From Sulfitobacter sp. (lineage in GTDB: Bacteria; Pseudomonadota; Alphaproteobacteria; Rhodobacterales; Rhodobacteraceae): 7,464 bases of DNA. The stretch spans positions 1 through 7,464 of the forward strand of contig JAPKCR010000092.1 in the NCBI GenBank assembly GCA_026421135.1. The letters are read 5' to 3'. The notes beneath the pieces are model-generated. The model searched no databases, was not told the DNA's origin, and saw only the letters and a list, made by a program, of their open reading frames with translations. Shown in pieces: positions 5,730 through 7,464 of this stretch; the first letter of the stretch is position 1, and every line of letters begins with the position of its first letter. A program made the translations under genes and the position numbers.

Positions 5730-7262
5730 TTAGAAGAGCCAGTCGGCGATAGCAGCAAGGCCCATCGCACCAATTGCGCCCAGAATTGCGGCAAGGGCAA
5801 TCCAACGTTTAAAGCCCTCTCGCGGTCGCTCGGAATCCTGCTGCTGCCGAATAAGCGCTGCTTCGACCAAGGCTGGCAGACGCGGGCCGAACCGGGCCAA
5901 GACACGCGCAGTATTGGTAAGGTCGCGCACGACAGCCTTAGGGCCGATAGATTTGGAGATATAATCGCTCACGATCGGGCTTGAGACTTGCCATATATTG
6001 ATATGCGGATTGAGAGAGCGCGCCACACCTTCGACGACAACCATTGTCCGTTGCAGCAAGATCAGTTCGGTGCGGGTTTCCATGCCAAAGCGTTCTGTCA
6101 CCTCGAACAGATAGGTGAGCAGCCGGGCCATCGAAATGCGGGTGGCGTCCATGCCAAAGATAGGTTCGCCGACAGCGCGCAGGGCGCGGGCAAATTCATC
6201 GACGTCTTTGTCGGCTGGGACATAGCCCGCTTCGAAATGCACTTCGGCGACGCGCTTGTAATCTTTGCGGATGAAACCGAACAAAATTTCAGCATAGACA
6301 CGGCGGGTGTATTCATCGATGTGGCCCATAATTCCGAAATCGTAGGCGATGATATTGCCGTTTGGCGCAACCTTGAGGTTGCCCTGGTGCATATCGGCGT
6401 GGAAGTACCCGTCGCGCAAGGCGTGGCTCAAGAACAGTTGCAACACACGGTCGCCAAGTGCCACGCGGTCGTGGCCAGCGCCATCGATCGCCTCGTTATC
6501 GCCCATAGGTACGCCCTCGGCCCACTCCAGCGTCATGACGCGGCGGGCAGAAAATTCCCATTTGATCGCAGGAAGTTGAAACCCAGCGTCGTTCTTTGTG
6601 TTGGCGGCAAATTCAGACGCGGCTGAGGATTCGAGTCGCAAGTCGAGTTCACCGCGCACGACCCCATCAAAGTGTTCAATTACCTCCATCGGGTGCAGCC
6701 GGCGCGAACCGGGGGAGAAAATCTCGACCATGCGGGCAGCGAGGTAAAAGGCATCGATGTCCCTGCGAAACGCTTTTTCGATGCCCGGGCGCAACACCTT
6801 GACCGCGACGTCTTCGCCGGTTTCGGCCAATGTGGCGCGGTGAACCTGCGCAATCGAAGCCGCAGCGACGGGTTCACTAAACTCGGAGAATATCGCATCG
6901 ACCGGCAAGCCGAGCTCTTTTTCGACCTCGGCTTTGGCTTGTTCAATCGGAAACGGCGGCAGTTTGTCTTGGAGCACGCGCAACTGAACGGCCAACTTAT
7001 CGCCAACGACATCCGGGCGCGTCGACAGAACTTGGCCGAACTTGATGTAGGCGGGGCCAAGGGCGGTCAACGCACGGGTTGCTGGCGGCATCGAAGGATC
7101 ACCAGCGTAGCCTAGAAACTTGAAAGGTTTACCAAGCGCCTTGGCGACAAAGCGTAGCGTGGGCGTGGCGTCAAAAGCATCCAGCACGACATTCATCGCG
7201 CCTGTACGTTCCAGCGTTGCACCGGTGCGGACAAGCCGCCAAATATTGTGAGGTCCGCGCAT
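5730..7262 (-). CDS. ubiB: UbiB: ABC1/ADCK-family atypical kinase/ATPase for ubiquinone biosynthesis
   Basis: UbiB is an atypical protein-kinase-like ATPase needed for ubiquinone synthesis. It was once annotated as the 2-polyprenylphenol 6-hydroxylase but is now viewed as an accessory ATPase at the membrane. From the ATG at 7262 the protein has 510 residues. Family landmarks are KFGQ (74-77, the KxGQ motif), the alanine-rich loop PVAAAS (131-136), lysine K155 in VAVKVLRP, the ExD motif GELDLRLE (204-211), the catalytic loop HADMHQGN (288-295) and DFG (308-310). The loop reads HADMHQGN where the canonical family form is HADPHPGN; the catalytic H, D and N remain. A hydrophobic glycine/alanine-rich tail (about 487-510) should anchor it in the membrane. 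A TTG at 7295 is in frame, but I chose the ATG because it begins one base after the ubiE stop and matches the MRGPHN start I recall from relatives. It is probably co-transcribed with ubiE. Confidence 0.95.
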   Translation of the reverse strand: MRGPHNIWRLVRTGATLERTGAMNVVLDAFDATPTLRFVAKALGKPFKFLGYAGDPSMPPATRALTALGPAYIKFGQVLSTRPDVVGDKLAVQLRVLQDKLPPFPIEQAKAEVEKELGLPVDAIFSEFSEPVAAASIAQVHRATLAETGEDVAVKVLRPGIEKAFRRDIDAFYLAARMVEIFSPGSRRLHPMEVIEHFDGVVRGELDLRLESSAASEFAANTKNDAGFQLPAIKWEFSARRVMTLEWAEGVPMGDNEAIDGAGHDRVALGDRVLQLFLSHALRDGYFHADMHQGNLKVAPNGNIIAYDFGIMGHIDEYTRRVYAEILFGFIRKDYKRVAEVHFEAGYVPADKDVDEFARALRAVGEPIFGMDATRISMARLLTYLFEVTERFGMETRTELILLQRTMVVVEGVARSLNPHINIWQVSSPIVSDYISKSIGPKAVVRDLTNTARVLARFGPRLPALVEAALIRQQQDSERPREGFKRWIALAAILGAIGAMGLAAIADWLF

Positions 7263-7263
7263 T

Positions 7264-7464
<201 letters not shown>

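Noticed and set aside
5645..5905. 86-codon minus-strand frame over the ubiB 3' end and the hairpin
   Set aside because: It overlaps ubiB in another frame, and its end is simply a translation of the GC-rich hairpin region.
5988..6626. 212-codon open frame on the plus strand opposite ubiB
   Set aside because: Antisense shadow of ubiB; its cysteine/histidine-rich composition with no motif is typical of reverse-frame translation.

Overview
The window reads as chromosomal DNA of an alphaproteobacterium, most likely a member of the Rhodobacteraceae (Roseobacter side). This rests on the style of the proteins (UbiB beginning MRGPHNIWRL, the Tdh and UbiE sequences), the moderate GC content and the tight gene packing. 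It is inference from recalled family sequences, not a database search. It looks like ordinary core metabolism: there are no insertion sequences, phage genes, CRISPR arrays, tRNA or rRNA, and no gene-free stretch longer than about 140 bases.

Layout from left to right. Positions 1-1196 (+) hold the 3' three quarters of serA (phosphoglycerate dehydrogenase), followed by a clear intrinsic terminator at 1219-1248. Converging on it from the minus strand is a LysE/RhtB-type amino-acid exporter (1252-1839). A 138-base divergent gap separates that from a PPP-family metallophosphoesterase (1978-2712, +). The phosphoesterase converges, with 11 bases between stop codons, on the threonine-catabolic pair kbl-tdh (4951 to 2724, minus strand, ATGA overlap). 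Upstream of kbl and in the same direction lies an XRE-HTH plus cupin regulator (5046-5612, minus). The 94 bases between regulator and kbl are packed with inverted and direct repeats. Further right, also on the minus strand, are ubiB (5730-7262) and the last 66 codons of ubiE (7264-7464), separated by one base.

How the genes work together. Tdh oxidises L-threonine to 2-amino-3-oxobutyrate, and Kbl splits this with CoA into glycine and acetyl-CoA. The XRE-cupin protein is the obvious candidate for their dedicated regulator. ubiE-ubiB is a ubiquinone biosynthesis pair. serA (serine synthesis), kbl-tdh (threonine to glycine) and the exporter all concern the serine/glycine/threonine family, but they lie on different strands and do not form one operon.

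I found no convincing new multi-gene system. The most notable points are a Tdh in which all four cysteines of the usual structural zinc site are replaced, the repeat-dense control region in front of kbl, a possibly leaderless and self-regulated regulator gene, and a GC-rich hairpin after ubiB that may belong to a dispersed repeat family.
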